A stretch of DNA of 64,000 nt from Lewinella sp. IMCC34191 (GTDB lineage Bacteria; Bacteroidota; Bacteroidia; Chitinophagales; Saprospiraceae). Numbering within the stretch: position 1 is the first letter of the stretch; each line of letters starts with the position of its first letter. The position numbers and the translations under genes were made by a program. Location: assembly GCF_003390935.1 (NCBI RefSeq), contig NZ_QNQZ01000003.1:1-64000 (forward strand), read 5' to 3'. The notes beneath the pieces are model-generated. The model saw only the letters and a list, made by a program, of their open reading frames with translations, was not told where the DNA came from and ran no database searches. Of this stretch, positions 61,042 through 64,000 are shown one piece after another.

Positions 61042-61971
61042 ATGCTAGAACGATTTCTCGGCCACTACCAAACCATCGTCCCCCACCTGCGGGACGGCCT
61101 GCGGGTCGACTACACCCGCGAACGCATTCACACCCCCGACGATGACTTCCTCGATCTCGACTGGCTCTCGGAAGCAGGGTGCAAGAGGCTGGTGATCCTC
61201 AGTCACGGCCTGGAAGGCGACAGTAGCCGCCCCTACATCGTGAGCGCCGCCCGCTACTTCGCGCGCCGGGGGTGGGACGTCCTGGCCTGGAATTGCCGCA
61301 GTTGCTCGGGTGAGATGAACCGCACCCGTAAGCTTTACAGTCACGGACAGAGTGAGGACCTGGAAACCGTGGTTAACCATGCCCTTGCTTCGCGTGGTTA
61401 CGACCGGATCGTACTGGTAGGTTACAGTATGGGAGGGAACCTGACCCTCAAATACCTCGGAACCATGGCACGAAACCGTCCGCCGCAGGTCACGCATGGC
61501 GTTGCCTTCTCCGCCCCCTGCTTCATCGAACACAGCGTGGATAGCCTGGAACGCCGCGATAACTTCATCTATAAGCGCAAATTTTTTCGCTCGCTGTCGG
61601 CCAAAGTCATCGCCAAGGAAAAGCAGTTTCCGGGCATCGTGGACATCGACGCCCTACGCAGCGTGCGCGTGTGGCGCGATTTCGACCGGGCCTTTTCGGC
61701 GGTGATCGGCGGATATACCGATCTGCAAGCATATTACGATTACCTCTCGTCCGGAAACTACGTGGCGGAGACGACCGCCCCGGTCCTACTGGTCAATGCG
61801 CTCAACGACCCCATTATTCCGGAAGCGTGTACCCCCGTGGACCTAGGGAGGAAACACCCGCTGATTACGGTCGAACAGCCCAACCGGGGCGGGCACGTAG
61901 GCTTCCCGCTGCGAGGTAAGGACTACAACGCCATGGACGTCCGGGCTTACGATTTTATCGAACAGGAGTAA
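61042..61971 (+). CDS. alpha/beta hydrolase, YheT family
   Basis: 309 residues from the ATG at 61042 (a TTG at 61012 is possible but odd). Catalytic elements: oxyanion strand VILSHGLEGDSSRPYI, nucleophile elbow GYSMGGNLTLKYLG, acid in LLVNALNDPIIP and His in RGGHVGFPL. This set is the YheT/EMB8 form. Carboxylesterase activity is likely; the natural substrate is unknown. Cytosolic. Divergent from the membrane protein gene (76 bp). Confidence 0.9.
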   Translation: MLERFLGHYQTIVPHLRDGLRVDYTRERIHTPDDDFLDLDWLSEAGCKRLVILSHGLEGDSSRPYIVSAARYFARRGWDVLAWNCRSCSGEMNRTRKLYSHGQSEDLETVVNHALASRGYDRIVLVGYSMGGNLTLKYLGTMARNRPPQVTHGVAFSAPCFIEHSVDSLERRDNFIYKRKFFRSLSAKVIAKEKQFPGIVDIDALRSVRVWRDFDRAFSAVIGGYTDLQAYYDYLSSGNYVAETTAPVLLVNALNDPIIPEACTPVDLGRKHPLITVEQPNRGGHVGFPLRGKDYNAMDVRAYDFIEQE

Positions 61972-62033
61972 GTAGAACCAAGCGGCCGGGAATCCGGTGA
62001 GCGTTAAAATTTCCGGCAGCGGGTGCGGTAATA

Positions 62034-62041
62034 TATATTTA
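62034..62041 (+). promoter_or_regulatory. candidate -7 box for the CUB-protein gene
   Basis: TATATTTA followed by CTTC, in the same context as the box before rhaM at 26474. The start codon is 32 nt downstream. Confidence 0.33.
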
Positions 62042-62073
62042 CTTCTACCCACTCACGCTCCACCGGTTTATTC

Positions 62074-64000
62074 ATGTTGTTCCGCTCGCTTATCCCCGCG
62101 CTACTGGCGTGTTTCCCGGCTCACCTTACCGCCCAGGTAAATATTCAGGTCGAAAGCGGCAATATCCTGCCCAGCGTGACGGGCAGGGTGTACGAGGGCG
62201 GAAGCTGCGTAGAGTACGAGACGAAGGGCACCGATGGTCGGTCCAGCATCGATTTGCGGGTCACGGTACCCAGTGTCCAGGACATGACCGTCAATTACCT
62301 CCTGAACGGAGACAAGCCCGGTCTGAGGGATATTCTGAAGCCCTCGATCACGCCCATTCTGAACTGCGAAACGGAACTGATGAGCGTACGGGGCATCATT
62401 AATAGTTACCTCGTCTGGTCGCAACCGCAAAGCATCTTTCGGGAAGCCATAACCGGAAAGCTTGACTTCACCGACGAACTGGAGGTGTATTCTCCGGTAG
62501 CGACCACCCTGGAGCTGCCCTTTCACGCCTCCGCCGCGCTGGCGGCCGTGCAGACCTTTTGTGATCCGGGAGATTCCAGGGCCAACGCGCGGGCGCGAGT
62601 CAACGTGTCATTGGGCAATTCGAAGGCCTCCACCGGTGGCGAAGTAGAAGTGAGGGGTGCCTTCCTGGACAATGAGTTGTACAGTGGGCAGGCCGTAGCC
62701 GTCGTCGATGTAGCGCCCGGGATCAATCGGTTCACGCTCCACGTCACCGGGGAACTTTACGTCGAATCCAAAGTCAAGGGAGTGGGATGGGCCCTGATGT
62801 GCGGATCGCACGCGGTAGCGAGTTCCGGTAATTCACTGGTCATCTCACGCTTCACCGGCGCGGAAGGTGGGCCTCTGGCTCGGGGTATGCGCATCACCGG
62901 CCTGCGCACGGGCATTGATTATCTAAACATAGGGGCAGCAGAGAATTGCGCCAACCTTCCTACACCGGTACTAAGCACTACTCCAGCCTCCTGCGGATTG
63001 GCTAACGGTTCGGCCGTGCTCGATACGAGCGGCACGGGGATTACCGAGCTGAGTTGGAGTACGGGGCAACGGCTGACGACCGCTCGTAACTTGGCGGCGG
63101 GCACCTATTCCGTGCTGCTCACCTACGCCGACAGCTGTTCCAGTGTCCTGGATTTCGAGATCGAGGACCCTACCCTGCCGGCGATCAGCCTGCCGACCGA
63201 CACGCTGCTGGGCGATGGCGATTCCCTCCTGCTGGATGCTTCGGTCAGCGGCCAAAACCTTTCTTACGCCTGGTCTACGGGCGCCACGGAAGCAAAAATC
63301 TGGGTGACGACGCCGGGTAAGTATTCGGTAACGGTTACGGACGCCGGGGGCTGCCAGTTTACCTACACAGCGAGGGTCATTTCGGATCGCGCCTACTTCA
63401 TCGGTCCGCAACGCATTACCTTATCCTCCGGCCAGTTTTACGATGACGGCGGTCCGGAGGACAACTACCGTGATGACCGCAACTACGTGACAACCATCTG
63501 CCCGGAGGATCCGAATCAATATATCGAACTTGACTTCTCGGCGGTAGACATCATAAGCCGCGACGATCAGGACGAACTGAGCGTATTCGACGGTGACGGG
63601 TCGATCTGCCCTTTGGATGCCTCCGTTACCGGGCCGGGCGTGTATCGGTCCTCCACCCCCGGCGGTTGCCTGACCGTTCGCTTTCGGTCGACCTCTTACA
63701 ATGGTAGCGCCGCAGGGTGGGACGCCGTTATCAGCAGCGTGGCCCAGCCCGCTACACCGGCGTGCATCCAGCCGATTACGTGTGGCCGGGACTTTACCGA
63801 CCCCGGGGGAGCCGAACCCTATCAGCCCGGCGAGTACCGGGTGTATTACCTATGCCCGGAAGCGGAAGAAGCGATGGAACTGACGTTTCAAGAATTGGAT
63901 CTTGGGCGGGAAGACGTGCTCGCGATCTACGACGGTTACGGTACCGATTGTCTCCTGACCACGCAGCCTACTGCGGGTGAGGTATACCGCTCCTCCTCAA
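62074..64000 (+). CDS. secreted multi-domain protein with CUB domains (partial)
   Basis: Open from ATG 62074 to the window end, 642 codons without a stop; the 3' end lies outside. Signal peptide (LLFRSLIPALLACFPAHLTA). Residues ~20-290 are beta-rich and unassigned. At ~300-430 are Ig-like blocks of the type used in Bacteroidota adhesins (YAWSTGATEAKIWVTTPGKY; VTVTDAGGCQFTY). From ~445 on come two CUB-like domains (YFIGPQRITLSSGQFYDDGG ... NYVTTICPEDPNQYIELDFS; then CGRDFTDPGGAEPYQPGEYR). Paired Cys fit disulfides. Probably a surface or extracellular protein, likely ending in a sorting tail beyond the window. Confidence 0.85.
   Translation, partial: MLFRSLIPALLACFPAHLTAQVNIQVESGNILPSVTGRVYEGGSCVEYETKGTDGRSSIDLRVTVPSVQDMTVNYLLNGDKPGLRDILKPSITPILNCETELMSVRGIINSYLVWSQPQSIFREAITGKLDFTDELEVYSPVATTLELPFHASAALAAVQTFCDPGDSRANARARVNVSLGNSKASTGGEVEVRGAFLDNELYSGQAVAVVDVAPGINRFTLHVTGELYVESKVKGVGWALMCGSHAVASSGNSLVISRFTGAEGGPLARGMRITGLRTGIDYLNIGAAENCANLPTPVLSTTPASCGLANGSAVLDTSGTGITELSWSTGQRLTTARNLAAGTYSVLLTYADSCSSVLDFEIEDPTLPAISLPTDTLLGDGDSLLLDASVSGQNLSYAWSTGATEAKIWVTTPGKYSVTVTDAGGCQFTYTARVISDRAYFIGPQRITLSSGQFYDDGGPEDNYRDDRNYVTTICPEDPNQYIELDFSAVDIISRDDQDELSVFDGDGSICPLDASVTGPGVYRSSTPGGCLTVRFRSTSYNGSAAGWDAVISSVAQPATPACIQPITCGRDFTDPGGAEPYQPGEYRVYYLCPEAEEAMELTFQELDLGREDVLAIYDGYGTDCLLTTQPTAGEVYRSSS

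Overview
The window comes from a chromosome of a G+C-rich member of the Bacteroidota, most likely Saprospiria (Lewinella-like). The evidence is TAnnTTTG promoters in front of the rRNA operon, a SusC/SusD pair, type IX secretion sorting tails (YPNP), the Bacteroidota rhamnose gene set, and several small Bacteroidota-only families. Genes are dense, often overlap by ATGA, and often meet stop to stop. The genus is inferred from gene content only.

Layout. 1-310 is the 5' end of a 16S rRNA gene on the minus strand, preceded by three stacked rRNA promoters (618-957). 1230-6310 (minus) is a nitrogen-assimilation block: P-II, ammonium channel, OmpL-like porin and type II glutamine synthetase, plus a small membrane protein. 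6554-8140 is an unrecognised helical protein whose 3' end overlaps a convergent TolC gene. 8034-13205 (minus) is a TetR / ABC / HlyD / TolC export operon whose ABC protein has lost most catalytic motifs. 13346-18246 holds a secreted cytochrome-motif protein, metZ, a lipoprotein, hemL and cdsA. 18283-26819 is an L-rhamnose catabolic locus: NCS1-type transporter, FGGY kinase, isomerase, fused aldolase/dehydrogenase, GntR regulator, mutarotase. 26830-29731 (minus) is a tightly coupled three-gene set, DUF4956 membrane protein / HlyD-like adaptor / TolC-like exported protein, with no recognisable pump. 30111-37734 is a polysaccharide utilisation locus (SusC, SusD, GH92 mannosidase, CIA30 lipoprotein).

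37755-47264 carries an FKBP isomerase, an Upf1-like helicase, Hsp20, a DUF4136 lipoprotein, a thioesterase, a broken small gene, a flavin reductase, a 58-bp tandem repeat, the tyrosine-degradation pair hmgA-fahA, an enoyl-CoA hydratase homologue and DoxX. 47461-52065 has TraB/GumN, argB, rfbD, and an operon of a small protein, lpxD and a cobalamin adenosyltransferase. 52280-52390 is an unlisted 36-residue membrane protein with its own terminator and a large AT-rich palindrome upstream. 52537-64000 has a type IX-secreted protein, a MoxR-like AAA+ protein, a lactonase-fold propeller, a giant propeller histidine kinase without a partner regulator, a membrane protein, a YheT-type hydrolase, and a CUB-domain secreted protein that runs off the right edge.

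The most unusual signals are: a dispersed 11-13 bp element (CGGAGCGCAGGTA) present eight times; the DUF4956/HlyD/TolC-like operon; the degenerate ABC ATPase; the small membrane gene at 52280; and perfect -7 boxes lying only 5 nt from start codons, which suggests leaderless mRNAs. No tRNA, CRISPR array or insertion sequence was seen.
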